A DNA stretch of 64,000 nt from contig NZ_JAIWKS010000013.1 of the NCBI RefSeq assembly GCF_021271205.1, positions 57,450-121,449 of the forward strand, written 5' to 3'. Both the position numbers and the translations under genes were made by a program. This document shows, one piece after another, positions 27,022 to 35,292 of the stretch (positions are counted from its first letter, which is position 1; every line of letters begins with the position of its first letter). The notes beneath the pieces are model-generated. The model was not told the DNA's origin and made no database searches. It worked only from the letters and a program-made list of their open reading frames with translations. The DNA comes from Pseudomonas uvaldensis (lineage in GTDB: Bacteria; Pseudomonadota; Gammaproteobacteria; Pseudomonadales; Pseudomonadaceae).

Positions 27022-27207
27022 GGTCTGTGTGGTCTTGGCGAGGGAGAAAGCGGCAGATTATAACTGTCGTAACCCTCGACTAACAGCGTGGACTCGCAGC
27101 GGTGACCGGCGGAAGAGCAAAACCGGCACAAATTTCACCCATTCAGCGGTGATTAAGATTTGCGTTGCTATGATCGCGCTTCCTTTGGCCTCACTTCGTC
27201 CATCGCC

Positions 27208-27888
27208 ATGACCGACTCGCCACCTTCGCCAAACGCCCTGCCCCACGCCTTTTTTGACCGCGACGCCCAGGTGCTGGCCCAGGAGCTTCTGGGCAAAGTG
27301 ATTCGTCACAAGGTCGGAGGCCTTTGGCTCAGCGCACGGATCATCGAAACCGAAGCCTATTACTTCGCCGAAAAAGGCAGCCACGCCTCCCTGGGCTACA
27401 CGGAAAAACGTAAGGCTTTGTTTCTGGATGGCGGGCATATCTACATGTACTACGCCCGGGGCGGCGACTCGTTGAATTTCAGCGCCCAGGGCCCGGGCAA
27501 CGCCGTGTTGATCAAATCGGCGTACCCGTGGGTCGACGGAGTTTCCGGCCCGGAAAGCCTGGCGCAGATGCTGTTGAACAACCCCGACGCTCAGGGCCGC
27601 CCGCGTACGCCACAGAAGCTCTGCGCCGGCCAGACCCTGCTGTGCAAGGCCCTGGGCCTCAAAGTACCGGAGTGGGACGCCAAGCGTTTCGACCCGGAAC
27701 GCCTGCTGGTGGAAGACGTCGGCGTGCCGACCGTCAATGTGATCCAGACCACCCGCCTGGGCATCCCATTGGGACGCGATGAGCATCTGCCCTACCGCTT
27801 CGTCGACGCTGCGTACGCGCCATGGTGCACCCGCAACCCGCTGCGACGGGGGCAGGTCGAGGGGCGTGATTATTTTTTGCTGTCCTGA
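27208..27888 (+). CDS. DNA-3-methyladenine glycosylase (AAG/MPG type)
   Basis: 226 residues from the ATG at 27208. Base-excision repair enzyme removing alkylated and deaminated purines. Family features: LAQELLGKVIRH near the N terminus, catalytic Glu in IIETEAYY, NFSAQGPGNAVLIKS, and TPQKLCAGQTLLCKALGL. It has the eukaryote-like Aag fold, not the AlkA/Tag fold. Start chosen at MTDSPPSPNALPHAFFD; a -10-like TATGAT is at 27169-27174. Single gene flanked by a REP pair. Confidence 0.93.
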   Translation: MTDSPPSPNALPHAFFDRDAQVLAQELLGKVIRHKVGGLWLSARIIETEAYYFAEKGSHASLGYTEKRKALFLDGGHIYMYYARGGDSLNFSAQGPGNAVLIKSAYPWVDGVSGPESLAQMLLNNPDAQGRPRTPQKLCAGQTLLCKALGLKVPEWDAKRFDPERLLVEDVGVPTVNVIQTTRLGIPLGRDEHLPYRFVDAAYAPWCTRNPLRRGQVEGRDYFLLS

Positions 27889-27908
27889 ATGAGACCACAC
27901 AAATCCGT

Positions 27909-27997
27909 TGTGGGAGCGGGCTTGCTCGCGAAAGCGCCGGGTCAGCAGAATTGATGGTGGTTGATACACCGCCTTCGCGAGCAAGCCCGCTCCCACA
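27909..27997. repeat. REP pair
   Basis: GTGGGAGCGGGCTTGCTCGC and TTCGCGAGCAAGCCCGCTCC in inverted orientation, about 45 bases apart. Confidence 0.92.
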
Positions 27998-28053
27998 GGG
28001 TGATGTAGTGCAGAAAGTCCATACGCCGTTCACTATTCAATGGAGTTGTTCTT

Positions 28054-29370
28054 ATGGGCCCATGGCTCGATAGCGTCACTGGCTGGCTGGGTGCCAATCC
28101 ACAATGGCTGGCGGTGGCGCTATTCATCGTTGCGTGCGTGGAGTGCCTGGCCATCGCCGGGTTGATCGTGCCGGGAACCGTGTTGCTGTTTGCGGTGGCG
28201 GTCCTGGCTGGCAGCGGCGCTCTGTCGCTGGGCGAGACGCTGTTGCTCGGCTTGCTGGGGGGGTTGCTCGGGGATCTGGTGTCTTACTACCTCGGGCGGC
28301 ATTTTCACCAGAACATCCGGCGGCTGCCGGGGCTGCGGCATCATCCGGAATGGATGGGCGCGGCGGAAACCTATTTCCAGCGCTACGGCATCGCCAGCCT
28401 GTTGGTGGGACGCTTCATCGGCCCGCTCAGGCCGATGCTGCCGATGGTGGCCGGGATGTGCGACATGCCGTTCCCACGCTTTGCCGCCGTCAGCCTTCTG
28501 GCCGCATCCGGCTGGAGTGTGGCATACCTGCTACCGGGCTGGGCCACTGGCGCGGCGTTTCGCCTGCCATTGCCCGAAGGATTCTGGCCCCAGGCCGGCA
28601 TCGTCATCGGCAGCATCGCCGTGATGATCGGGCTGAGCGTCAATAGCAGCCTGCGCCGTCATCGGCACGCCGCGGCGCTGATCGCCGGCCTCGGCCTGGT
28701 GATCCTGATCGGGCTGTTCATCGGTTTCCGCTACCTGGCCGCCTTCGATCAGGGGCTGATGGCCCTGGTCCAAGAGCACCGCAGCCCGACCCTGGACGAA
28801 ATCGCCGTGACCTTCACGCTGATCGGCGAATTCCACTACATGTTGATTTTCAGCGCCCTGCTGACGGCTTTGCTGTTGCTGGCGCGCCAATGGCGCCAGG
28901 CAATCTTTGCGGGCGCCACGATGTTGATCACCGCCCTGGCGAACACCGGTTTCAAGCAGTTCTTCGCCCGGGTGCGCCCGGAAATCCTCACCGAGCCGCT
29001 GACCAGCTATAGCATGCCCAGCGGCCATGCCTCCGGTTCGTTCGCGATGTTCCTGGCGCTCGCCGTGCTGGCCGGCCGCGGACAGCCGCCCCGCCTGCGG
29101 CTGACCTGGCTGCTGCTGGGCTGCTTGCCGGCACTGGCGATTGCCCTGTCGCGGGTTTACCTGGGCGTCCACTGGCCGAGCGACGTGCTGGCCGGCGCCA
29201 TGCTCGCTGCCTGCGTCTGCGCTGCCATGCTGTGGCTGAGCCAGCGTCAGGCGCCGCTGCCGGCGATGTCACCGAAGATCTGGTGGCTGATCCTGCCGGC
29301 GCTGGTGGCGGCGTTCAGTTTCTTTGCGTTGCGGCATTTGCCTCATGGGATGTTGAGGTATGCCTATTGA
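28054..29370 (+). CDS. DedA-PAP2 fusion membrane protein
   Basis: 438 residues in two parts. Residues 1-200 form a DedA/SNARE-associated domain (GLIVPGTVLLFAVAVLAG, then FLxGRFIGPLRPMLPMVAGM), the family now linked to flipping of polyprenyl phosphate and phospholipids. Residues 225-420 form a PAP2 phosphatase with KQFFARVRPE, PSGHASGS (His325) and SRVYLGVHWPSDVLAG. Many hydrophobic helices. The fusion suggests a lipid carrier that is translocated and dephosphorylated by one polypeptide; this is inference from domain content. Confidence 0.9.
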   Translation: MGPWLDSVTGWLGANPQWLAVALFIVACVECLAIAGLIVPGTVLLFAVAVLAGSGALSLGETLLLGLLGGLLGDLVSYYLGRHFHQNIRRLPGLRHHPEWMGAAETYFQRYGIASLLVGRFIGPLRPMLPMVAGMCDMPFPRFAAVSLLAASGWSVAYLLPGWATGAAFRLPLPEGFWPQAGIVIGSIAVMIGLSVNSSLRRHRHAAALIAGLGLVILIGLFIGFRYLAAFDQGLMALVQEHRSPTLDEIAVTFTLIGEFHYMLIFSALLTALLLLARQWRQAIFAGATMLITALANTGFKQFFARVRPEILTEPLTSYSMPSGHASGSFAMFLALAVLAGRGQPPRLRLTWLLLGCLPALAIALSRVYLGVHWPSDVLAGAMLAACVCAAMLWLSQRQAPLPAMSPKIWWLILPALVAAFSFFALRHLPHGMLRYAY

Positions 29371-29402
29371 GCACAGTCCCATAAACACAGAGTTCAGTGG
29401 TT

Positions 29403-29993
29403 TCAGGCGAACAGCTCGCCCTGCAACTCATCGAGCAGCGCCTGGATCGCATCCAACCGCTGCTGCGGGTCATCCAGTTGCAGCAGGTCGATCTTGTCCA
29501 GTTCATTGAACGGCAACAGATACGCCAGTTGATTGGCCAGCGATTGCTGACCGGTCGCTTCGGTGCCCATGTTCAGGGCCTCGACCATCGGATGCTCGGC
29601 CAGGGCCTTGAGCAGTGCGACCAGGTCGGCGTCTTCGTCCTGCAGCGGTTGTTCCGGTTCATCTTCCAGCCACTCCACCTCAGCGACCGTCAATTGGTCC
29701 GGCTGTACATGGCTGCTGTGCACGATAAAACGCCGTCCACCCTGCACGCGAATGCCCAGCAGGCCGTTGTCCTGCTGAGAGAAATCGGTAATCAGTGCCT
29801 CGCAGCCAACCCGCGCATAACCCTCGGGCGCGATGCCGACTTCCTCGCCATTGAGGATGCACACCACGCCAAAGCCCTCACCTTGCTTCATGCAACGCCC
29901 GATCATATCGAGGTAGCGCGCCTCGAAAATCTGCAGATCGAGGATGCAACCGGGGAACAGTACGGTGTTCAACGGAAACAGCGGCAACGTCAT
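29403..29993 (-). CDS. Lon N-terminal substrate-binding domain protein (LonN-like)
   Basis: 196 residues from the ATG at 29991-29993 (MTLPLFPLNTVLFPGCILDLQIFEARY). The sequence matches the stand-alone Lon substrate-binding (PUA-like) domain: FEARYLDMIGRCM, then FGVVCI and IRVQGGRRF. No ATPase or protease domain is present, which is normal for this group. The C-terminal half has acidic helices. Its job is unknown. Read from the same strand as, and 11 bases downstream of, the lrgB-like gene. Confidence 0.9.
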   Translation of the reverse strand: MTLPLFPLNTVLFPGCILDLQIFEARYLDMIGRCMKQGEGFGVVCILNGEEVGIAPEGYARVGCEALITDFSQQDNGLLGIRVQGGRRFIVHSSHVQPDQLTVAEVEWLEDEPEQPLQDEDADLVALLKALAEHPMVEALNMGTEATGQQSLANQLAYLLPFNELDKIDLLQLDDPQQRLDAIQALLDELQGELFA

Positions 29994-30004
29994 AACCCAA
30001 TTCC

Positions 30005-30721
30005 TTAGACGGTCATCGATACGACCAGCGGCAGCAACACCGCCGTGGCCACGCCCATCAGGCTCATCGCCAGCGCCGCAAAGGCGCCGGACTCCTCGCT
30101 TTCCTGCAACGCCACCGAAGTGCCCACCGCATGGGCCGTCAGGCCCAATGCCATACCGCGAGCTTCGGGGCTGCGCACCCCCAGTCGATTCAAGATGCCT
30201 GGCCCCAGGATGGCCCCAAGCACCCCGGTGATCAGCACAAACACCGCCGCCATGGCCGCCACCCCGCCGATCTGCTCGGCCACCAGCATGGCAATCGGTG
30301 ACGTCACCGACTTGGGCGCCATGGTCATCAGGATCATGTGGTCGGCGCCAAACGCCCACCCCAGCAGTACCGCGGAGCCGGTGGCGAACACCCCGCCTAT
30401 CACCAGCGTAGTAAAAATCGGCCAGAACAATTGTCGGATGCGTCGCAGGTTCAAATACAACGGCACCGCCAGGGCGACCGTGGCCGGACCCAGCAAAATG
30501 CTGAGGATCTCGGTGCTCTTGCGGTATTCGGCATAGGTGATGCCACAACCGACCAGCACGCCGATCAACAACAGCATGGACATCAGCACCGGTTGCAGGA
30601 ATATCCAGCGGGTTCTTTCAAAAGCCGCCAGCACCAATTGATAGGCACCCAGGGTAATGCCGATGCCGAACAGCGGATGGTGGATCACCGAGGCCCAGGC
30701 GCCCTGCCAGTCGAGCATCAT
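30005..30721 (-). CDS. LrgB/CidB family membrane protein
   Basis: 238 residues with about six membrane helices; signatures FGIGITLGAYQL, LGPATVALAVPLYLN, PKSVTSPIAM and GLTAHAVGTSVALQ belong to LrgB/YohK. The family pairs with LrgA/CidA in holin-like control of murein hydrolase activity and in export of pyruvate-type overflow metabolites. Overlaps the lrgA-like stop by four bases (ATGA), so the pair is translationally coupled. Confidence 0.92.
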   Translation of the reverse strand: MMLDWQGAWASVIHHPLFGIGITLGAYQLVLAAFERTRWIFLQPVLMSMLLLIGVLVGCGITYAEYRKSTEILSILLGPATVALAVPLYLNLRRIRQLFWPIFTTLVIGGVFATGSAVLLGWAFGADHMILMTMAPKSVTSPIAMLVAEQIGGVAAMAAVFVLITGVLGAILGPGILNRLGVRSPEARGMALGLTAHAVGTSVALQESEESGAFAALAMSLMGVATAVLLPLVVSMTV

Positions 30722-31083
30722 TGCGTTTCCTCCGGCGCAGGAGCGTGGCGTCTGGCCAGGCGCTGCATCAATATCCCCGTCAGGGCCACGGACAGAATCA
30801 GTGACAGCGTCAGTGCACCGACGATGGCCCAGAAGTCGGCGGCTATGGCCCGGGCATAGACCATCACCCCCACCGCTGGCGGCACCAGCAGCAAGGGCAG
30901 GTAACGCAACAGGCTGCTGGCGGCCAGGCTCAACGGCTCGCTGACTTCGCCACGCATGACCAGATAAACCAGCAACAGCAACAGACCAATGATCGGCCCC
31001 GGCAGTATCGGCAAGAACAAATGATTGATGGCGGTGCCCAGCAATTGGAACAGCACCAGCCAGGTCAGGCCCCGTAGCAACAT
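30718..31083 (-). CDS. CidA/LrgA family holin-like protein
   Basis: 121 residues from the ATG at 31081-31083 (MLLRGLTWLVLFQLLGTAINH). Four hydrophobic helices with the LrgA motif LPGPIIGLLLLLVYL. It is the small holin-like partner of the downstream LrgB gene. A perfect TATAAT on the minus strand (31124-31129) lies 40 bases upstream. No LytSR two-component genes are in the window. Confidence 0.9.
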   Translation of the reverse strand: MLLRGLTWLVLFQLLGTAINHLFLPILPGPIIGLLLLLVYLVMRGEVSEPLSLAASSLLRYLPLLLVPPAVGVMVYARAIAADFWAIVGALTLSLILSVALTGILMQRLARRHAPAPEETQ

Positions 31084-31123
31084 CCGCTCTCTCCCCAACA
31101 CTTACTCAAATGAAAGCGCCCGC

Positions 31124-31129
31124 ATTATA
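31124..31129 (-). promoter_or_regulatory. Probable -10 element of the lrgA-lrgB unit
   Basis: Minus-strand TATAAT 40 bases upstream of the lrgA-like ATG. No convincing -35. Confidence 0.4.
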
Positions 31130-31272
31130 AGCATGCCCGCGCTATGACCCGGCATTCGTAAAAAGCATGGTCGATGACCTGCCCGGTCCGTCATGTTGAT
31201 CTACAGTGGTTCTCCGGGGGCCGAAGCCGCCGTTTCAAAAAAAGATAAACCGATGAACCAAGGAGAGTCTCA

Positions 31273-31728
31273 ATGCCCTATGTGCCTGTTGCAGCGCTCA
31301 AAGATTATGTCGGCAAGGAACTTGGACGTTCCGAATGGCTCACCATCGACCAGGACCGCATCAACCTGTTCGCGGAAGCCACTGGCGACTTTCAGTTCAT
31401 CCACGTCGATCCGGTCAAGGCCGCGCAGACTCCATTCGGCAGCACCATCGCCCACGGGTTCCTGTCGTTGTCGCTGATGCCAAAGCTGATGGAAGACATC
31501 CTGATCCTGCCCGAGGGCGTGAAGATGGTGGTCAACTATGGGCTGGACAGCGTGCGTTTCATCCAACCGGTGAAAGTCGATTCCAAGGTCCGCCTCAAGG
31601 TCGACCTGGTGGACGCCACCGAGAAAAAACCCGGCCAATGGCTGCTCAAGGCCACCGCCACGCTGGAAATCGAAGGCTCGGAAAAACCTGCCTACATCGC
31701 CGAACCCCTGTCGCTCTGCTTCGTGTAA
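31273..31728 (+). CDS. MaoC-like (R)-hydratase
   Basis: 151 residues. Hot-dog fold enoyl-CoA hydratase. The hydratase-2 motif is intact with Asp39 and His44 in FAEATGDFQFIHVDP, then FGSTIAHGFLSLSL. Acts on (R)-3-hydroxyacyl-CoA or related acyl-CoA; the exact substrate cannot be told. A strong Shine-Dalgarno (AAGGAGAG) precedes the ATG. Single gene between the lrgAB-like pair and the MORN-peptidase gene. Confidence 0.9.
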   Translation: MPYVPVAALKDYVGKELGRSEWLTIDQDRINLFAEATGDFQFIHVDPVKAAQTPFGSTIAHGFLSLSLMPKLMEDILILPEGVKMVVNYGLDSVRFIQPVKVDSKVRLKVDLVDATEKKPGQWLLKATATLEIEGSEKPAYIAEPLSLCFV

Positions 31729-31830
31729 ACCCGGGCGGAAGCGAAACCGCCCAGGCAGTTTCGCACCGCTTCTCTATATCCAGAAGGCTCGGCTGCGGCA
31801 TACTCGTGGCCTGATTACCTGGATCCCGTT

Positions 31831-33549
31831 ATGCGCTTACTCGTTCCTCTGACCCTGACTCTGTTGCTGACCGCCTGTGGCGACAGCGAATCGTTGCTGC
31901 CAGCCGATGCGCGCCTGCCTGACGGCGGACGCTATCGCGGCGACCTGGTGAACGGCTTGTTGCAAGGCCAGGGGCGCGTCGACTACCCCAACGGCAGTTG
32001 GTACGCAGGGCAGTTCGACAAAGGCCAGTGGCATGGCACCGGGGAATGGCATGGCAGCAATGGCGAGGTTTATCGCGGCCAGTTCCAGCAGGGCCTGTTC
32101 CATGGCCAGGGCAGCCTGACCACGCCAAGCAGCAGCTACACCGGCGGTTTCAAGCAGGGCCGGCGCGACGGCGAAGGCACCCTCAAGGAAAACGGCGTGA
32201 CCTACCGCGGCGAGTTCAAGGCCGACCGCTATGCGGGCCTTGGACGCCTGGAACTTGCCGACGGCAGCCAGTACCAGGGCCCATTCGTCAACGGCAAGCC
32301 CAACGGCGAGGGCCAGCGCTTCGACGCCGCCGGTAACCAGTTCACCGGGCATTTCGTCGACGGTCAGCTCCAGGGTAAAGGCACCTTCAACAGCGCCGAT
32401 GGCGATGTCTATGTCGGCGGCTTCAAGAACAACCAGCTCGACGGGCGCGGGCGCTACGAAAATGCCGATGGCGATGTCTGGATCGGCCTGTTCAAGGAAG
32501 GCGCGCTCACAGGCAAAGGCGAGTTGATCGGTGCCGATGGCAGCCATTACCTCGGCCAATTCAAAGAGTGGCGCTTTACCGGCCAAGGCCGCCTGAACCT
32601 GCCTGACGGCAGTTTTTATATCGGCCAGTTCGACAACGACGCTTATCACGGACGCGGCACCCTGGTGCTGACCGACGGCACTGTGCAGGACGGCACTTGG
32701 GCCAACGGCCAGCGGGTACGCGACGCAAACGGCCGGTTGCTACCGGATGTGCTTGAACTCGGCCTGCTGGCCCAAGGCCGTCTGCTGGACGACGCGCTGG
32801 CCGAGATCCCGGCCTCGACACCCGCGGTCGAGCTGTACAGCCTGACCTTGGGCGGCGATGGCAAGCAGAGCGTGTTCCTGCGCGAATCGGACTATGTCTC
32901 CAACATGCTCGCCAGCCGTTTTGGCGCATTCGGCCAGATTCGCCTGGTCAACCACCGCGATCACTTGGGCGACCGCCCCATGGCCACGCGCGAAAGCCTG
33001 CGCCGTGCCGTCAACGCCCTGGCCGAGCGCAGTGGCCCCGAAGACCTGGTCTTCATCTACCTGACCAGCCACGGCACCAGTGAACACGAACTGGTCCTCG
33101 ACCAGCCGCGCATGGAACTGGCCGACCTGCCCGCCGATGAGTTGGCTACAGCCCTGGCGCCGCTGAAGAACCGCGACAAGATCGTGGTGATCTCGGCCTG
33201 CTATTCCGGCGGCTTCATCCCGGCACTCAAGGATGACCGCACATTGGTCATGACCGCTTCGCGGGCGGACCGGGTGTCCTTCGGTTGCTCCGAAGAAGCC
33301 AACTTCACCTATTTCGGTGATGCCCTGTTCGCCCAGGCCCTGAACCAGACCGACGACTTGGAACAAGCCTTCAAGCTGGCCAAGGCCACCGTCGCCGAAC
33401 GGGAGCAGGCGGACAACTTCGAAGCCTCCGAACCGCAGATCTGGGCGCCACGGACGGTTCTTTCCCACTGGCAACTGTTGCGCAAACAGCAGGCACGAAA
33501 AGCATTGCAAAGTGCCGGACTGAACGACGAGGGCAAAAAGAGCAACTAA
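31831..33549 (+). CDS. Lipoprotein with MORN repeats and a C13 caspase-like peptidase domain
   Basis: 572 residues. Lipobox LLTAC (Cys16) predicts an acylated protein. About residues 34-290 hold eleven or twelve MORN repeats (YRGQF, YTGGF, YVGGF, YIGQF type). The C-terminal third is a legumain/caspase-like C13 peptidase: YLTSHG gives His414 and VVISACYSGGF gives Cys457, followed by TASRADRVSFGC and a NFTYFGDALF segment. Both dyad residues are present, so it should be active. MORN repeats commonly mediate membrane or lipid contact. The substrate is unknown; the location in the envelope is inferred from the lipobox. Confidence 0.9.
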   Translation: MRLLVPLTLTLLLTACGDSESLLPADARLPDGGRYRGDLVNGLLQGQGRVDYPNGSWYAGQFDKGQWHGTGEWHGSNGEVYRGQFQQGLFHGQGSLTTPSSSYTGGFKQGRRDGEGTLKENGVTYRGEFKADRYAGLGRLELADGSQYQGPFVNGKPNGEGQRFDAAGNQFTGHFVDGQLQGKGTFNSADGDVYVGGFKNNQLDGRGRYENADGDVWIGLFKEGALTGKGELIGADGSHYLGQFKEWRFTGQGRLNLPDGSFYIGQFDNDAYHGRGTLVLTDGTVQDGTWANGQRVRDANGRLLPDVLELGLLAQGRLLDDALAEIPASTPAVELYSLTLGGDGKQSVFLRESDYVSNMLASRFGAFGQIRLVNHRDHLGDRPMATRESLRRAVNALAERSGPEDLVFIYLTSHGTSEHELVLDQPRMELADLPADELATALAPLKNRDKIVVISACYSGGFIPALKDDRTLVMTASRADRVSFGCSEEANFTYFGDALFAQALNQTDDLEQAFKLAKATVAEREQADNFEASEPQIWAPRTVLSHWQLLRKQQARKALQSAGLNDEGKKSN

Positions 33550-33576
33550 GCTGAATCGTATCAAGGGGGAAACACT

Positions 33577-34218
33577 ATGTACTTGACGCCTCAGCATGTT
33601 TTGCTCGCCGGAGCGACCGGGTTGACCGGGGAACACCTGTTGGACCGGCTGCTCAACGAACCGACTATCACGCGCGTGCTGGCACCTTCGCGTCGGCCAT
33701 TGGCCGAGCATCCACACCTGGAAAATCCGGTTGGGGAGCCGGCCCAGGTCCTGCCGCAACTCAGCGGCCAGGTCGACATCGCCTTTTGCTGCCTGGGTAC
33801 GACCATCAAGAAAGCCGGTTCAGAGCAGGCCTTTCGCGCGGTAGATCTGGATCTGGTGGTGGCGTTTGCCAAGCGCGCCCGGGAACTGGGGGCGCGACAC
33901 CTGATCGTCATCAGCGCCCTCGGGGCGGATGCGAAATCATCGATCTTCTACAACCGGGTCAAAGGTGAGATGGAAGCGGCACTCAAGGCCCAAGGCTGGC
34001 CGCAACTGACCATCTGCCGCCCATCCCTGCTGCTGGGCGAACGGGTCGAACCGCGTCTGGCCGAGCAACTGGCCGGCCCCTTGTCGAAGCTGATTCCGGG
34101 CAAATACCACGGCATCGAAGCCTGCCAACTGGCCCGCGCCATGTGGCGCCTGGCGCTGGAAGAGCAGGACGGGGTACGGGTGGTCGAATCGGATGAGTTG
34201 CGTAAGTTGGGTAAATAA
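33577..34218 (+). CDS. NAD(P)-binding Rossmann-fold oxidoreductase (HTATIP2/YwnB-like)
   Basis: 213 residues. N-terminal nucleotide motif LLAGATGLTGEHLLDRLL, then DIAFCCLGTTIKKAGSEQAFRAVDLDLV and a YNRVKGEMEAAL segment holding the Tyr-x3-Lys-like pair, all typical of the atypical short-chain dehydrogenase group that includes human TIP30. A specific reaction cannot be assigned. It starts 27 bases after the MORN-peptidase gene, so cotranscription is likely. Confidence 0.85.
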   Translation: MYLTPQHVLLAGATGLTGEHLLDRLLNEPTITRVLAPSRRPLAEHPHLENPVGEPAQVLPQLSGQVDIAFCCLGTTIKKAGSEQAFRAVDLDLVVAFAKRARELGARHLIVISALGADAKSSIFYNRVKGEMEAALKAQGWPQLTICRPSLLLGERVEPRLAEQLAGPLSKLIPGKYHGIEACQLARAMWRLALEEQDGVRVVESDELRKLGK

Positions 34219-34262
34219 TTCAGTCGCTGCCGGAACAGTTTTGGATTTATCCGTGGGGCAAG

Positions 34263-34352
34263 CTGTGGGAGCAAGGCTTGCCCGCGATGAAATTTACGCG
34301 GTTCTGCCTTGGAATCGAGGCGGCTGTATCGCGAGCAAGCTTTGCTCCCACG
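34263..34352. repeat. REP pair (variant with GCAAGGCTTGCCCGCGA core)
   Basis: TGTGGGAGCAAGGCTTGCCC and TCGCGAGCAAGCTTTGCTCC in inverted orientation. The core differs from the major REP type and matches the copy at 38797. Confidence 0.85.
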
Positions 34353-34382
34353 AGGAAAATCCCATCGCCAAGTTCAGCGGCG

Positions 34383-34667
34383 TCACATACCGCCAGTCGC
34401 CTGAAACTCCACCCCCATCGCCGTAAACAACGACAACGGCAATAACAACGTATCGAGCAACGCACTGCCCGGCAGATCGACACCAGGGTAGCTCGGTGCC
34501 TCGGCGCCAAAACGGTCCTTGGCGCAGCAGCCGCCGTTGAGGGCATAGAGATCCAAGCGCGTCCCGGCATACACCACGGGCGCGCCGGGCTTGGCGGCGT
34601 CGAGGGTCCGGGCGGTGGCGCAGCCGGTCAATTGCAGCGCCAGCAGCACCACCATCAGTTTATTCAT
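34383..34667 (-). CDS. YceK/YidQ family small lipoprotein
   Basis: 94 residues. Signal peptide with lipobox LTGC (Cys16), then YAGTRLDLYALNGGC and SYPGVDLPGSALLDTLLLPLSLF, which match the YceK/YidQ family of small outer-membrane lipoproteins of unknown function. Overlaps the end of ubiX by eight bases and is likely the last gene of the mpl-ubiX unit. Confidence 0.85.
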   Translation of the reverse strand: MNKLMVVLLALQLTGCATARTLDAAKPGAPVVYAGTRLDLYALNGGCCAKDRFGAEAPSYPGVDLPGSALLDTLLLPLSLFTAMGVEFQATGGM

Positions 34668-35292
34668 CGCTGCTCAAATGATGTTCACCCCAGCGCGGCA
34701 GCATGTCCTGAGGAATATTCAGCAGGTTGAGAATCCGCGCCACCACGAAATCGATCAGGTCATCGATGGTCTGTGGCTGGTGATAGAAACCCGGCGAAGC
34801 CGGCAAAATGGTCACGCCCATGTTCGACAACTTGAGCATGTGCTCCAGATGAATGCTCGAATACGGCGCCTCCCGAGGCACCAGGATCAACTGCCGGCGC
34901 TCCTTGAGTGTCACGTCCGCCGCCCGTTCGATCAGGTTGTTGCAGGCGCCGGTGGCAATCGCCGACAACGTGCCGGTGGAACACGGCACCACCACCATCG
35001 CCGCCGGAGCACCGGAGCCTGAAGCCACCGGCGACATCCAGTCCTCCTTGCCATACACCCGGATCTGCCCCGCCGCCGCCCCCGTGTACTCGGTGAGGAA
35101 CGCCTGCATCATCTGGGGCTTGGGAGGCAGGGTGACGTCGGTTTCCGTCGCCATCACCAATTGCGCCGCCTTGGAGATCAAAAAGTGCACCTCGCGATCT
35201 TCCCGCACCAGGCAATCAAGCAGCCGCAGACCGTATTGGGCGCCGGATGCACCGGTCATCGCCAGGGTGATGCGTTCCGGACCGTTGCTCAT
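34660..35292 (-). CDS. ubiX: Flavin prenyltransferase UbiX
   Basis: 210 residues from the ATG at 35290-35292. UbiX makes prenylated FMN, the cofactor of UbiD decarboxylases in ubiquinone synthesis. Motifs: ITLAMTGASGAQYGLRLLD at the FMN site, CSTGTLSAIATGACNNLIERAADV, and LVPREAPYSSIHLEHMLKLS. The ATG overlaps the mpl stop by four bases. Confidence 0.96.
   Translation of the reverse strand: MSNGPERITLAMTGASGAQYGLRLLDCLVREDREVHFLISKAAQLVMATETDVTLPPKPQMMQAFLTEYTGAAAGQIRVYGKEDWMSPVASGSGAPAAMVVVPCSTGTLSAIATGACNNLIERAADVTLKERRQLILVPREAPYSSIHLEHMLKLSNMGVTILPASPGFYHQPQTIDDLIDFVVARILNLLNIPQDMLPRWGEHHLSSDE

Noticed and set aside
29994..30548. N-terminal extension of the Lon-N protein frame
   Set aside because: The added sequence overlaps the lrgB-like gene and is Gly/Arg-rich; family similarity starts at MTLPLFPLN.
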